NCBI GenBank assembly: GCA_932521035.1 | Contig: OW051495.1 | Span: forward strand, 5,208,001 to 5,272,000 | DNA length: 64,000 nt | Direction of reading: 5' to 3' | Source: Oscheius dolichura | Taxonomy: Eukaryota > Nematoda > Chromadorea > Rhabditida > Rhabditidae | Part shown: one piece after another, positions 28,986-50,355 of the stretch | Layout of the letters: every line of letters begins with the position of its first letter | How positions within the stretch are numbered: the stretch's first letter is position 1 | The notes under the pieces: model-generated | Told to the model about the DNA's origin: nothing | Database searches by the model: none | The model's input: only the letters and a program-made list of their open reading frames with translations | Program-made: the position numbers and the translations under genes

Positions 28986-31596
28986 CTACGAACCGCAGGG
29001 CACACAGCTCAGATTCGACAGTTCCATTAGGTCGAGGCATGTGCTATCCTGCTCGTTCCTGGCCAGGATAGGGGCATTCGCCTCCAACAGCAAACGGACG
29101 ATGCTCTCCCTGAACAATGTGTGTTTTGGGAAAGGGAGGCCGATACCTCGGCTTCTCGTTGAGGAGAAGGACATGCAGAGGAGTGTTCCTGACCATGTCG
29201 ATCGAGTCGACCCGGACACCCGCTTTGAGGAGTTTCTCCACGACAAAGGGGCATGGAAACCTTCAACAGATTAGAGGGACGGGTTAGCGGGCCTACGAGT
29301 CTTTCGCCTGGGGGTCCAGGCTGTCGGCCGCTTCCTGGAGGGCCATGTGGAGGGGGAGGATGTCCAGTCGGCTACAGATCCTCACCAGACGACGTACATT
29401 CATCTCCGGCAGTGGCCCAGTCGGGGTCAGTCGTTTAACCTAAACCGAGATATTATTTGAGTGATGTTTCAGAGCAGACCAAGAGGATGAGATGGAGAGC
29501 AACCATGACCAACTTCTCCTTATCCTCCTCGGGATCGTGCTCGTGGTTCTCACAGCAGTCGTCATTCAGGGGAACGTCTTTCGGCCACTCGGCATACTGT
29601 AGAAATTAAGGGATCGGTTTTGTGGAGGGCAGAATGTTACCCGCTCCAATTCGGCACATATCCTCTCCAGGATGTCGGCAATCTGGCTCGTCTCGACCGG
29701 CCACTGTAGCCGGCCAAACTCGTGGTTGCGGTGCTCGTTGGCCGCCATCGCGTATGTCTCCTGGAATGCTTGAAAGGTGCTCAGCGTCGAGGGATGCATG
29801 GGGGGAAGATTCCTTAAATTAGAGTTTTCTGGGTGATAGAGGAGGAGGGTTACACTTGTTGGAGCCCGAGGCAGTGGAGCCAGAGGTCGAAGCACCTCGA
29901 GGCCCGTCCCAGGTCGCAGTAGACGGCCCCTCGGAACTTTATGCAGTGGTGGACCTCGCTGTTGGCCCCGCCGAGAACCCTCTCCCGGATCAGAAGAGAC
30001 TGAAAATATCGTGTTCCGCCGACCGAATTGTTGAATAATTAAGGCCAAACGAGCTAATTTATGGTGTCAGCCGCTTTGACGGGCGACTTTCCGAAGAACG
30101 GCGATCCGCCGAAGACTAATGGCACTTGTCCATATCGGATGCCGGGGGGCAATCTGTCACAATTACTGTAGGTGGCACTTGTGGCTCGCACAGTCCCCGA
30201 GACTCCCAATTGTCCCCGTTCTTAATGAGCGCGACACACAAAAGACGCCGAAAGACGGTTGTTGCCGCCCAATTGGGCACGTTCTCCTCGAGAAAAACAG
30301 TCTCAAGGAGACGGGGGACAGTACCTGCATATGGATGAGTTCCGGCTGGCCCTCGATGGCCGCCACATCCTCGGCCGTCTCGATCTCCTTGATCTCGCCG
30401 TAGACATCGGGCACCACGAACTTCGTCGCCTTCTCCTCGGCAGTTAGAGGGGTGTTGACCGCCGCCTTCCAGGCCTGGATGGCCCCGGCTAGATTCATCT
30501 GTAAGAGAGCTAGGAATTGGGGCCGGGAGAGTACCTTCTTGTCACACAGAGTGCAGCCGAAGACTTTCATAGCCTCGCTCCTCTTGAGAGGCGACGGGCA
30601 GATGGACATCAGAACGGGGAAGGACTTGAAGCGAAGATCGGTGGGGAGGGGGACGGGGTACCTTCTCATTGCCTAACATGGCGCTGTTCATCAGGGGACA
30701 GAAGCCGCCGTCGTCCTCCATCAGGGTGGCCCCTGCTTCAATCAGCATTTCGCAGATGTCGGCCTGATTTCCCTCGGCCGCGTCGTGGAGTGCCGTGTTC
30801 CCTGTCCATCTGGCTACCGAAACCTTCTTCTGGCCTACCTTTGTGGCTCTTCTTCCCGATGTCCGCCCCTTTCTCCAGCAGGTACCTCACCACCTCGCTC
30901 TGTCCCCGATAGCAGGATATCATGAGGGGAGTGTGGCCGTGTCGGTTGGCCATCTCTATGTCGGCACCACTGTCCACGAGGAATCTGACTAGAACCTGAC
31001 ATTCCACCTACATCCTCTTCACACCTACCAATTTCCAGGTGGCCGTCGTAGCAGGCCCCTCGCAGGGGAGTACTGTTCGTGGCCGTCGGCTGGTTTATAT
31101 CTACCCCGGCCTTTTCAACCAGAAATCTCACAACCTAAAACAATTTAGTCTATAAACAATTGAATTCTTAAACATTGAGATGCCCGCCGGCAGAAGCTGC
31201 CCATAGAGGAGGAGACGATGCTGAAATATTGTTGATTTCATTTTTGGAAAGGGATATACATACAGATGACTTCTCCGTCGAAGGACACTGTTCCTCCAAT
31301 CTTAGCATCTGCCCCTTTTGAGACCTACAAATCGATTTTCCTGCTCATTTACAAAGAACGCACCAAATATTCTACAACACCGAGGAATCCGTAACGGGCG
31401 GCAACCACCAACGGAAGCTTTTCATTGTCGACGTCATTTAGACATTGATTTATCCATCTCTCAGTTCTGGGTTCGTCGAGAAATACCTGATCTTCTATTT
31501 TACAAGGAAAGAGTTCTTCCAAACCTTTATCCGCTGTAGGTTATTTTCTTTAGCTGCATTGTAGATTAGCGCGCGAAACACGCTGCCCTCCAGCAT
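28986..31596 (-). CDS. FEM1: FEM-1 homologue, ankyrin-repeat substrate receptor of CUL2 ubiquitin ligase
   Basis: Ankyrin-repeat protein that presents C-degron substrates to Elongin B/C-CUL2. Exons join in phase. N-terminal repeats: LPLVVAARYGFLGVVEYL, FDGEVI then PLWAASAGGHLNVVRFL, NSTPLRGACYDGHLEI, HGHTPLMISCYRGQSEVV and NTALHDAAEGNQADICEML. The TPR-like middle has KRSEAMKVFGCTLCDKKMN, LLIRERVLGGANSEVHHC and FRGAVYCDLGRASRCFDLW. C-terminal repeats: VVEKLLKAGVRVDSIDMV and RNTPLHVLLLNEKPR. The middle resembles FEM1A/C more than FEM1B. The start is 16 nt after CCCCAG. The 5' exons (31.1-31.6 kb) are AT-rich and the rest GC-rich. Divergent from SDE2. Confidence 0.92.
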
Positions 31597-31959
31597 GCAG
31601 CAGTATCAGATACTGGGGAAAATAATTATGGGGGCAGGGGAATAAAAAATCTTGGTTATATAGGGTTGATGAAGTAAAGAAGAATCTCGAGCCTTTGTGA
31701 TATGCCACCGCTTTTTAGCGGCGTTTCAGCGACGCTGCGTCAGTTTAAATTGAAAGCGCGACTTTTCCAACAAAAAGGCTCCGTTAGTTTCTCGTTTGTT
31801 TCCTCTTATTTCTTCATTTGTAACATTGTAATACTTATATTCCTTTTTCTTTTTTTCTCTTCGAAAGCTCATTTTGTTGTGTGCATTTTGTTTTGTTCTT
31901 TCTACAACATAGCTTTATTTATTATTAGACTCTTCGTAATCAAATATTTCAGTAAAAAG
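31597..31959. promoter_or_regulatory. divergent promoter region FEM1 / SDE2
   Basis: 363 bp, AT-rich on the SDE2 side with a long T-rich tract ending in ATATTTCAG. The frame into SDE2 stays open upstream (from 31702) but the added sequence is low-complexity and hydrophobic. It may hide a short first exon completing the ubiquitin fold. Confidence 0.4.
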
Positions 31960-33186
31960 ATGGAAGCCTTCCTGTCAAAAGAGAAGCACTTGACATGTGA
32001 CGAGGATGTTGGAAAATTTCTATCTCATTTGAACACCGACGACTTTTACCTGACTTCTGGTGGAAAGGTTATAGATGATGTTCCTTCATTTCTCAATAGA
32101 AATCGAGCACATATTGTTACGTTTCATGTACATTTGAGACTAAGAGGTGGAAAAGGAGGTTAGCCACAGCAGATTATTTTAGTGATATTATTTAGGATTC
32201 GGTTCAATGTTACGATCTTTTCGTGTCAACAGAAGTACAAATCAACTTATGTGCCGGGATTTAAATGGAAGACGAGTGGCTACAGTAGAAGAAGAGAAAA
32301 AACTGAGAACTTGGATACAGAAAGCGGCCGAAAGAGAAAAGAAGAAGTTCGACAAAAAGTTGGATTTTACAATTTAGTTAATATAATGTGCTTCTTCAGA
32401 AAGGCCAAAATAGAAAAACTTAAAAAGGGAACAGGGAAGCACCAGTTTGAAGATGTCGACTATATGCGGCAAAAGGAGGACATTCTTGAAAAAACGGAAG
32501 AAGCTTTTGAGCATGGTATTTTGTCTTTTTGTTCCAAATGCCAGATTTTGTTAGGTTTTGAACATTTCAAGAAGCGACGAGCAGAAGAATTAAACGATAG
32601 TTCTTCCGATTCTGACCTAGAGCTCGATGAATATGGACAACCTCTACACAAAAAGAAGAAAACTGATCAGGAGGACAGTAAAGATATGTAAGTTTTTTTT
32701 TCCTTTTCTTAGTTTATTACTGTCAACGTTTCAGCGAAGAATCCTCGGATTCTGAGAATGAATGTGATCCTGAACTGATAAAAGAGATAAAAAGTTATTT
32801 CAATAGTAAACCAGTGGAAGCCGAATCATCTTCACATACAGTAATCTTTATATGTGGTTTCATTTCTTTGAATTCAGGTTGAAACCAACAAGAAGGAGGA
32901 GAAAACTATTGAATTGAAAAAGCAGAAAAGTGCTATACCGGTAGTATACGAAGATATTGATTTAAACCAGATAAAAGCCGCTGAAGAACTGCATACATTC
33001 GGTCTTGAGCATCTGAAAGAAGCTCTGAAAGGTAGGTGTTGTGGGCAGCTATTTATTTAATTTTTATTTCCAGCCCGCAGGCTTAAATGTGGTGGAACTC
33101 TTCAAGAAAGAGCTGATAGACTTTTCTTGATACGTGAATTAAATCCATCAGAGTATCCGAAACATCTGCTAGCCTCGAAGAAATGA
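31960..33186 (+). CDS. SDE2: SDE2 homologue, ubiquitin-fold splicing and genome-stability factor
   Basis: SDE2 is made as a ubiquitin-like precursor, cut after a GG before KGG, and the C-terminal fragment works in the spliceosome and at replication forks. Seen here: the ubiquitin-like part ending LRLRGGKGGFGSMLRSF (cleavage site intact), MCRDLNGRRVATVEEEKKL, basic helices (WIQKAAEREKKKF), an acidic Ser-rich segment (SSSDSDLELDEYG), and the family C-terminus RRLKCGGTLQERADRLFLIR. An intron splits the last Gly codon of GGKGG. The ubiquitin-like part starts later than in human SDE2 (first strand missing), so an upstream exon may exist. The start is 7 nt after TTTCAG. RSL1D1-like follows 148 nt downstream on the same strand. 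Confidence 0.9.
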
Positions 33187-33334
33187 TATTTAACGGATAA
33201 ATTAAATTTTTACTCTGTAATATTAACTATTCAGTGTATCACGGGATGTCCGTTAATACATTCACCCATTTACTTGTATTTTTCACCATTAACCCATTTA
33301 CTTACATTTTTATGGGCACTTTTTAGGGAATAAA

Positions 33335-35061
33335 ATGGTCAGCAGAAAAAAAGTTGAGAAGCAGCAGAATGGAAAATCGGAAGATGTCAGTGTGAAAAAG
33401 TGAGTATTACATGTTGCCCATAATATAAACTTTTTAAAAGGTCGAAACAGAATATTGTACCAACGGAAGACAATGGTATAGAGTTCGCTGCTGAAAAGAA
33501 GGAGAAGAAAGATGACATCAAGGATGACAAAAATGCTGTCCACGAAGTAGTGGACACTGCAAGTGTCGAGCAGTGTGTTTCTGATATTAAAGCTCAGGTA
33601 ATTTTTCATATAGCTCTGTAATATTTCCATAGGGTGTTATCGCCATCAAGGCTCTGAAGAAGTATTTTGAACAGCGTGGTGGAAAATCGCTGTTTCCTGA
33701 AATGGACTATTCTGCTAATGTGCTTGTTGTCTATAAAAAGCCTGCTTTAGTTACAGATCAAGGTCGAGCACAAATGTAAGTATTTTCCGTACAGATTTTT
33801 TTATAAATGATTTCAGCGTGCTTCCACGTCCTTTTAGGACGTTTCAAGACTCTACAGTGTGTTTGATCCTTCCCGATACGGATCAATCACTAAAAGCTAG
33901 AGTACGTCATGGTTTAATCTAACCTAGAATATATTTAGACAGATCCTGATGTTGATAAACAAGCACGCGAATGGGCCGAAAAAATCGAAAAGGATCACGA
34001 TCTGAAAAACAAGAGGATAAAAGTTAGAATTATCGTTTTCTAAAATTATATGTTTAGATTATAACTAAAAGACAATTAGAACGTGAATATCATACTTATA
34101 ACGAAAGACGTGCTCTTGCTACTCAATACGATCTATTTATGGTGGATAATCGTGTTGGAAAATCTGTTTCCTCTTTTCTTGGAAAAGAATTTGTCAAGGC
34201 TCATAAGTACGACTTTATTTGTCCACCGTCATACGCGTTTATTTTACAGGCGTCCGTTGTGGTTCGATTATTTCAAACCTTTGGCTGAGTCTATCACTCG
34301 TGCTTTAAACACCGTAACGTTGCCCCTGAATCGTTATATGACTCGTGCATCAGTCAATATTGGTCATTTAGGACAGGATACTTCCGATATTTCTGAAAAT
34401 TTAAATGCTGTTAGTTTTGTTTGTATGATGTAAATGTTGTTTAGGCAATTGACCGGATTGCTGAAGTTTGTCCTGGCGGCTTGCAGAACCTGCGCAGCCT
34501 TTTCCTTCAGTCGAGTAGCTCAGAACCGAGTATACCAATTTTCTTCGATGAAGGTTTGAGGGGTTCATGCGAAGTATATTTGTAACACGCAGGTGCCTCA
34601 AACGAGGTTAAGCTGAAGAGAGAGAACAAACATTCTCGTCCTGATCAAAAAGTTGTCGTGGACGAATGCAGTACTCTTCCTGATGGATTGAAGGTTTCAC
34701 AATTTTAAATATCTACATTTCAGCCCTAGTTTCTTGTTATCTTCTTTTTCTTTTCAGGTTGAGGTTCGCAAAAACGGCAAAATCCGAGTTCTACGTGAAT
34801 CAGATAATAAGGGTGTCCTTTATCCGACAGGTGGGTGTTCGAGTCTGCTTATTAACAGTGAGCATTATAGTGAACGATGAATGGGATGCTCGTGATATAA
34901 ACAAACCAACTATTGATTTAGACAAGCTCGAGAAAAAGAAGAAAATAAAGGCTAAACGCAATGTATTTTTTCCTTAAAATGTTGGATCACATTTCTTTTA
35001 GGCTAAACGTGCATCTCTAGCTCTTCAACGCACTATCGTAAAGAAGCGCAAAGTTAATTAA
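33335..35061 (+). CDS. RSL1D1: ribosomal L1 domain protein, RSL1D1/UTP30-like
   Basis: Nucleolar protein of the L1-domain family (RSL1D1, yeast Cic1/Utp30) acting in ribosome biogenesis. The N-terminus is Lys-rich. The L1 domain has [50 protein letters not shown] (the family's y-D-l-F-l-x-D-x-r-v), [17 protein letters not shown] and [19 protein letters not shown] near its end. A basic tail follows ([20 protein letters not shown]). About ten small introns, all joining in phase. The start is 8 nt after TTTTTAG. It converges on the distal PMCA exon. RSL1D1 versus another L1-domain paralogue is not settled. Confidence 0.85.
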
Positions 35062-35377
35062 AGTTTGTTATATTTTCTCGTTGTTATTCTGTTGGACGAT
35101 TTTCCTGTTATGTCCTTCTATAAATGTTGTTTGCTATTTGTTTATTGTTTTTGGACAAAGCATTATGATACCTAATATAGATAATTAGGAAGGTGGAATT
35201 AAAATAAACTAAAGGCCGTAACAACATATTCAGCCGGGACATTTTATGATCAAATATTCAACAAAACAGACAAGAAAAGCATGGAGTCAAATGATAATAT
35301 GCTTAAGGAGAATCTAATACTGAAAAATTGATTATGGACTTGGTTTTTTATTATATGAAAACCGTAGGTGGCAGCGC

Positions 35378-43443
<8,066 letters not shown>

Positions 43444-45563
43444 TTTACAGCCTGAAAACAGAACTGTCATACGGGGAAGGATCTCCTTCGCTTGGGGACA
43501 AGCGTCCCTTATTTGCCCCGGGAGGATACAGGCGGGATAAGGCGCGTCCTTATCACCAGCAGCCCGACGCGCTGTAAAAGTAAAACTAGCCTTCAGCTAT
43601 TCAACAAGCAGCTATTGTCTCGTGCCGTTGCTCTGAAACCAACTTCAATAGGCCGGTCTTCGCATGCCCTGTAGGTTGTCTACCTGCAACGTGGCCATCG
43701 GCGAGGAAGCAAAGAGGTGGATATGAATCGAGAGTACACAGGTCCGACAGTTGGCAGGTGAAAGTGCGCAGGAGGTGCGATAAAACCCCGCAAACAAACT
43801 AGGCACCCGCTACTTTTTGGTAAAATAAAGCACAAAATTAAACACGACCTACGAGACACGGCAGACGATGAGGAATAAAGAAATGGATGGCGGCAGCCCG
43901 CCTCGACAGACTTTGCCAGGAAGGACAAGTCAGGGGACTGGACAGGTCAATGACAGGATGATAGAGGATATCACTAATCAGAGGAGGAGGAGGCGAGGGA
44001 AGATGTCGTAGAAGGAGGAGGCGAGGGAAGATGAGTGCCGGACTTTGCTGGCCCTAGACACAACCCGCATACACATTAGCGGAAGAAAAGCTGTGGCCGG
44101 CAATCGATACGAAAGAAAAGACATGAGGGGACCCGGAGTGCGTTGGCCCTCAAAACCCATACGTGGAGAGGGCGCGCGGGGTAATTGGATAGAAAAGAGA
44201 AGCGAGGGCAAAAGTAAGTAATGAGTCGGAAACGGCTAACTGAATCATCTCATTTTATGGTTGACTAATAAGAAGAACCCACGCCGGAACTGACTCAGCC
44301 GGGGCATCACGTCATAACCACCACCTCTCGAGAAAATGGAGGGAGAGGGGGAATGCGACCTGGTTAAAAATAATAGCAGGGGGTCACTTTTAGGTGGTTG
44401 AAAGGGGGCGAACAATACAGATGGGAAAGTGTTTGAAAGAGACGACACTGTCCCCCCGGTACGCGATAGTGCGTCAATGCAAAAACTATCGCTCAACAAC
44501 AAAGTTCAAAACAGCAGCTCCCATGAGGAAGTAAACAAGTCGAGGTGTTATTGATAAAAGGGAGGACGGCCGAGGGGGCTAATGATACCCAGGGGCCAGA
44601 CAGTGAAAAAGGCAGACGGTGAAGAAGGGCTGAGTAAGCCGACGGCACGGGCAATTCGAGGGGTCGACGGGCTGTACGGACAAGCCAAGAGTGGCCGACG
44701 GTAAACACCGTTACCATCTTGGGGAGATAGCGGTTTGTGTGCACGGGGAAGGGGGCCCGGGCGATCCTCGACCCCGTGGGGGTGTGCCGGGGCAAGCGAT
44801 GACCGCGGATTACACGCTTTTTAACCCGATTATGCAAAAACTCGAGGGGGGCGGATGGGGTGTTGCAACTATTAAAGGAGCGGGAGGACGGGGGGCACAA
44901 GGGGCACTTCAACCAGGTCGACCTTCCTTCTCCAGTGAGAAATTTCGGAGGAGGAATGTGTTCGGATGGATGCCGTCATAAAGTGTGTTCATTTTACAGC
45001 CTCGAGGATGAAGAGATGGCCATCAATCATCGATTTTTAAGGGGATTATCAGGAGGAGGACAGCACACTCTTCGTCGGTGCTCACAAATAGATGCGGCAG
45101 ATAAGAAGAAGATAGGCAGATCAAATCTATACACAAAAAAGAGAGGGGCAGGCTGAACAGGGGCAGGCCAGGGGCAGATAAGATCACCTGCCCCCTGCAC
45201 CCCGGTTTGTACTCGTCGTTCAAAATTGTAGCCACGACAAATATAAAGGGAAACAAAAAGAATATGAGGCTGAGACGAGAGTGCGCTTTAGCTTCAGCCA
45301 ATAGCATATCGATCGCAACAGCCGCCCCTGCCAGCCGCCCTGCCAATCTGCCTTCTCGTTTTTTAAGTCAAAAGTCGTCTAACATCATTTAACTTTATCG
45401 TCCTCGCTGTTTTATGGAGGAGGAAGACAGTTCCCTGGGAGGAGCACAGGTACTGGGTGGCCTGAGCAAGGACAATGAGTCAGACTGACAAGGAGAGATC
45501 TGTTGACATGAGGCGGCCTGTAGTACGCATACACGGGGGAGAGACACTTGGCGCCAAAACTCT

Positions 45564-45595
<32 letters not shown>

Positions 45596-48051
45596 TCTTA
45601 GAAAATAATTTTGATGGAGTTGATTGATTGGCCGGCCGAGGCCAACTGATGTCCGGGAACCCCCGTTTTCCGCGGTTCTTCTTGGCGGCAAAACGATCAA
45701 GATTTATGGCGGAAGGGAGGGGATAATGGAGGGAAAAGTGCCATTGGAATGCAACTAAATTTGGAGGGTTTGGAGGGAGGGAAACACGGGCGGGAGGGAA
45801 AGGAGGAAAACAGGGCGGGTTGATCGTGTCAATAAACGTCATGCCCAGGCAGGAGGAGGACCTTGAAGTCATTCGGATGGGCAAGGGGAGGAAGACGGAA
45901 TTGGCTGCGATTCAGCCGACGTCACTCCACCATCAACTGCCTATTATCCCCAGAAATTGACAGTGGCAGGGGGAAGAGTTGCCTTGTCGCCCCCCGTGAG
46001 TACAATGAATGGCCAAGTAGAGGCCACCTGGCCCCGTCGTGGGAGACGCCGGAGAAGGCCAGTGAAGGATAGCCCGGGATTGAATATCCCAGGAGAAGGC
46101 AGCCGACAACTCGACACGAGCAGATGGCACATCTCACAAAATACGGCGGATTCACCGGGCCCGGCATGTTTTCAATTGGCCCGAAGAGCCTGTGATTCCA
46201 TTTGGCCCGAATGAAAAGGTCGCGGGGGACGGGAGGATGGGGGGATGGGGGAGGGGTGCCTCTCTGGATACAAGGTGATAAATGATGTCATTTCGAGGGG
46301 TTTTTAATGGCTACAAATGGACGAGTAATCGCCTGGAATCCGACCGGTTAACCGGACCGAGGCATGGGTTTTCTCACGGCATCATTTTTCGGCCGGGAGC
46401 CACACATAGACATGGCCATGCATACAAGAGGAGAGGGAGGAAAACGACAAAATTATGGATTATCAGGGGGGACAACGAGGAAATGTCGTGGCCGAGCAAC
46501 TGACACTGGCTGGACTGGGGACTGGGGACTGGGCCGGGGAACGACGGCACAGCCAAGGATATCTAATCAATGATTTACGTAGTTTTCTACCGATAGGGAA
46601 AGATTTCCTAGGACTACAGCTCGGCTGCTGACGCACTTTTTCCAGATAACATTCAGGGTCAAAGAATTTATTCTTCTCTGCTGGGGGTACTCACCTCACC
46701 GGCTGGCAGACTGACGACAACGGCTCAGGCTGCTCTTATCTCGAAAGAAATCATTTGATTTTTACGATTGGCAAGATTCGAAAAACAGAGGTTTTCCCAG
46801 TTTTACGGAGACGGATGGGGGACAGCAGGCGGTGAGAAGACACCAGAGGGTCCCTATGGTCTACCCTTCTTCCAATTGCAGCCCAGCTGGGGTAGCCTGT
46901 TTTTTTAAAAGTAGAGACCCTGCGTGCAACATCGCCATCGTGTCCTCCCAGCGCCGAGCCTTCTTTTTAATTTCCAGATTGGTCGCGACGGCCTCCCCAC
47001 GAGGCCCCGATATCCGTCTTTGTTTCTCCACAAAACACTTCTGCCGTCACTTTTCTCTTCTATGACAACGGGTGCCCATCCTCCCTGCCCTTTAGGATAC
47101 TCTCGGAGTTTAGGTGATTTTAGCGCGAGTCTCAATTGAGGGACCAACTGGGAATATCGACCGCAGAGGCGGGCTCTTGCAGTCAACGCCGAGGATAAAC
47201 TAATCTGGTTAAACTCGTCACATCCCACCTTCGCCTTCTATATTTCACGTAAAATATTCAAATTCCCCAAGTTTCCACGTCATAAATGGTGTTTTTGTGG
47301 TTCTTTTGCCCCAGGATAGATTCTGTCTTTCCCCCAGGCACATCCATTTTCCCCCGCGCGTAATTGCCAGATCACCGCCTAATTATTCCGGAGCCGGATT
47401 CCATCTCCTTGTTTTTTGTTCTACTTCTTCTTTTTCCTTCCGAAATCCCGTGGTGATAATTACACAGCTTTCAAAATCCGTGGCTATTTGCCGAGTCTTC
47501 TGGTCAATTGACTGTTTTGCTTACATTGTCTGCCCCAGAGAGACCAAGCCATTGTTTGCTCGTCGAAATGCCTCCTCCCCCTTTTCTCGGCTCTCTTCTA
47601 CTAGTAACCTTCCCGTTCTTTTCTTCTATTTCGACTCCCTCTGTTGACGTGCCCCTTCTCTCCTGAAATTCGAGCGCCCTCGACACAAGTAAGCGGCCCC
47701 CTGTTTCGTCACTTTCGGATGAACCCGGTCAGCTGAGTCTCCTCCCCGGGAGTACCCTTCTCGCCCCTTTCCTAATTCCTCTCTCAAGAATAAGAAAGAC
47801 ACGGCCAGTTGTCGCCCTTCCGTTTGTCCGGCGTTACACCTGAAATTATTGGAACGGGGTCTTACAGCCGGAGATGATGGAATGGCCCCGGCCGCCCCGA
47901 GGTTAATGAAAGGCAGATCAAATCTATTCGGTGAATAATTAACCGCTCCTGGCAAACAAGATCCCCTCCCCTTTTCTGCTCGACCCCAACGATTCCCGTC
48001 CTCATAATTATTGCCCTGAAACACATGATTTCAGACGTCTCTGGGGAGGAG
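43444..48051. other. 4.6-kb GC-rich region between divergent PMCA and SSUH2
   Basis: Longest gene-free interior stretch of the window. No conserved coding frame found on either strand. Contains a short near-direct repeat of AGGAGGCGAGGGAAGATG at about 43987 and 44015, and AT cores such as TTAATAATTTAA near 42806-42822 and 45360-45400. Likely regulatory for both genes. Confidence 0.4.
45569..45594. repeat. (TC)n microsatellite
   Basis: Thirteen consecutive TC units (26 bp). On the other strand this is (GA)n, a possible GAGA-type element. Confidence 0.9.
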
Positions 48052-50355
48052 ATGAGCGACGGCTTCAGTGCTCTACAGCCACCAGAGGAGGACATCGAGA
48101 GACTTCGGAGGGCCACGGGTTCGTCTATTTTGGAGAGAGCCACCCACTTTCGGATGGCTCTCTGTTATAAGGACCCAATTTCGGGAAACGTTCCCAGCGC
48201 AAACTCGAATCATGTGGCCGTGTTCCGCAACAGCTGGCCCAATCACAGCCGGCTAACAGCACCACATGTGCCTTTTCATTTGGGACAAAGCAACAAAAAC
48301 ACTAACTAGTAGAGGCCTTTTCAATTCTGGTACACAGCGGCCAACTCAGAGGGGGAAGAGAGCATGGCTCTAGGAGAAGGATGGCCGATACAGTATCTTG
48401 TAGGAGGTACGAATTGTTATAGAAGAAGGATACCCCTTGAAGACATACTGAGCAATATTAGTAAGGGAAAAGGAAACAGGAAGGGAAATCACGGGATATT
48501 TTGTGTTTTTGACAAAAGGAGTCGGGAGCCAGGTGGGCGGAAATCGCTTGCATTTCCGTCCCCTCCCAGTTGAACCCATGCGCCCGGCGAAAATATGTCC
48601 TCCGCCCCATCTCGTGGCCAAAACCCGTAGATTACAGTCTTTTCCTCTTCACCCGACCTATTCAGGTGGAGTAGGGAGAGAGCGATATTTCGACGACATC
48701 ATCCCGATGGGCGAGGCCGAGGTTCGCGAAGCTCTGATGGCCGAGGCCAAGCGGCATCGCCTCTGGAAATCTGCCGTGATCAAAAAGATGGAATTCGAGC
48801 GACTAGAGATGCTCAGTTGCCTCCAGGTCAGTTTGCCCCTTTTCTTTCTTCAAAACGGAAGTTTCAGTACCGCCTAGAGTCTTTCACAGAGGCCAGATCG
48901 ACGACCGAAACCACGGAGGCCTTCAACGCGGCCGCTCTTTTGGACCACGGTGGTGGCTCGGCCGACCCCTGGGACTACGAGGTCCTCCCTGACCATATGT
49001 TTGTTGACCAGGTGACTTTCTATCCCATGCTCTTCCCATAGTTATTATGCAACCGGATACATTGACTTGCTCACAAGGGAAGTCCGCCGTTCGCTAGAAT
49101 CAAAAGTTATACAAGGACTCGTTTTCATCATTTGCTGCACTCACCTGGTTACGGGGCAAACCATATGGAAAAAATACTGGAAATCGAAAATAGCCGAGCA
49201 ATGAAAGAATAAGAAAAGCAAAAAAGGTGAACACTGAGTGGGAGTCCTTATAATGGTAACGAAACATTTTACCGGTTGCGCCATTTTGCTGCTTCTTCCA
49301 GAGTATTTTAAAAGTAGTCATATTTTGTGGAACGGTTGGTCATACGAATTTTGCGTTTTTGTCAGGTGCGAGTGTTGGAAATGCCGGGTACCAGCCAGAT
49401 AAACGGCTGCTCCACGTGCAACTCCGAAGGGATCATGTTCTGTTTTCAATGCAGGGGCTACGGAACGGACAAGTGCAACTTCTGCAGGTGTGTCTTTGTA
49501 TAGTAGAGTATGACATTCTTCAGGGGGACGGGCATGAAGGCGGGAGTGGCCCATCCGGCCGTCTACACCCATCCCATGGTGGCCACCTTCCCCCACGTAG
49601 GTCTTTCTCTCTTCTCCCATACACAATTCTTAGGCTGACCTTTCCCGAGGTTACGCTTCCTCGTCCACCGCCATGGTCCGCAACGGCAGCCAGACAGCCT
49701 ACGGCCTGGGAACCCCCATGCATTTCATGTCGAAAACAGGCGTGCCTCCCCCTGGAATCGGAACCCACGATCTATGCTACATGTGTCACGGGAGGGGTAT
49801 CAAGGAGTGCCACCACTGCAAGGGAGGGGGCAAGAAGCCGTGTACGACTTGTAATGGGAACGGCAGCACCCGAACATTCACCAAATTAAAAGTCTATTTG
49901 TGAGTTCCTTGTGGTTGACGGGAATGTGATTCCAGTCGAGTGGAGAGGTCGGAATATCTCAGCGAGTCGGAGGTGCCCCAACGGCTGCTGGCCGTGGCCG
50001 GGGGGAAGGAGATCTTCTCCGAGGAACAGGCCTACGTAAGTTTCATCCTCTTCCGGAGACGCCTCTTGCCAGGTCCTTCCCATCAGCAGGTATCCAATGA
50101 GCGAGATAAACGACCAGAGCAAGCTGTTCTGTGCCCAGCACCTCCAGAAATGTATGGGTGTCAGCCGGGTGATCAAGGTAGGCAGCAGCGCGTCTGCCCC
50201 CCACAGCCCCATTTCAGCAACGCCACGCGCTGACGGCCATCCCCATCTGCAAAGTGCACTTCAGCGTGGGCAACTCCAAGGGGATCTTCTACGTCTACGG
50301 CAACCCCCGCCAGTGCTACGTGCCCACTTTTCCTGCCAAATGTACTATTTTGTGA
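48052..50355 (+). CDS. SSUH2: SSUH2-like protein with DnaJ-type CxxCxGxG zinc clusters
   Basis: Animal family with a DnaJ-like cysteine-rich region. Exon 1 (MSDGFSALQPPEEDIERLR) joins in phase across a 548-nt intron to GVGRERYFDDIIPMGEAEVR. Then LMAEAKRHRLWKSAV, YRLESFTEARSTTETTEAF and YEVLPDHMFVDQ, as in SSUH2. Cysteine clusters: GCSTCNSEGIMFCFQCRGYG, CNFCRGTG, CYMCHGRGIKECHHCKGGG and CTTCNGNG. The C-terminal domain has SESEVPQRLLAVAGGKEIFS, TAIPICKVHFSVGNSKGIFY, and ends in KCTIL, close to the CTIV end of vertebrate SSUH2. Compared with the human protein there is a Gly/Ser/Tyr-rich insert between the cysteine clusters. The start is 17 nt after ATTTCAG. Role in other animals: linked to tooth development in mammals, molecular function unknown. 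Confidence 0.88.

Noticed and set aside
31702-31959. N-terminal extension of SDE2 from ATG at 31702
   Set aside because: The added 86 residues are Phe/Ser/Ile-rich from a T-rich tract with an acceptor at its end; it is more likely outron or intron.
45569-45594. (TC)n run as a mobile-element or CRISPR-like signal
   Set aside because: It is a plain dinucleotide repeat with no spacers, target-site duplications or transposase nearby.
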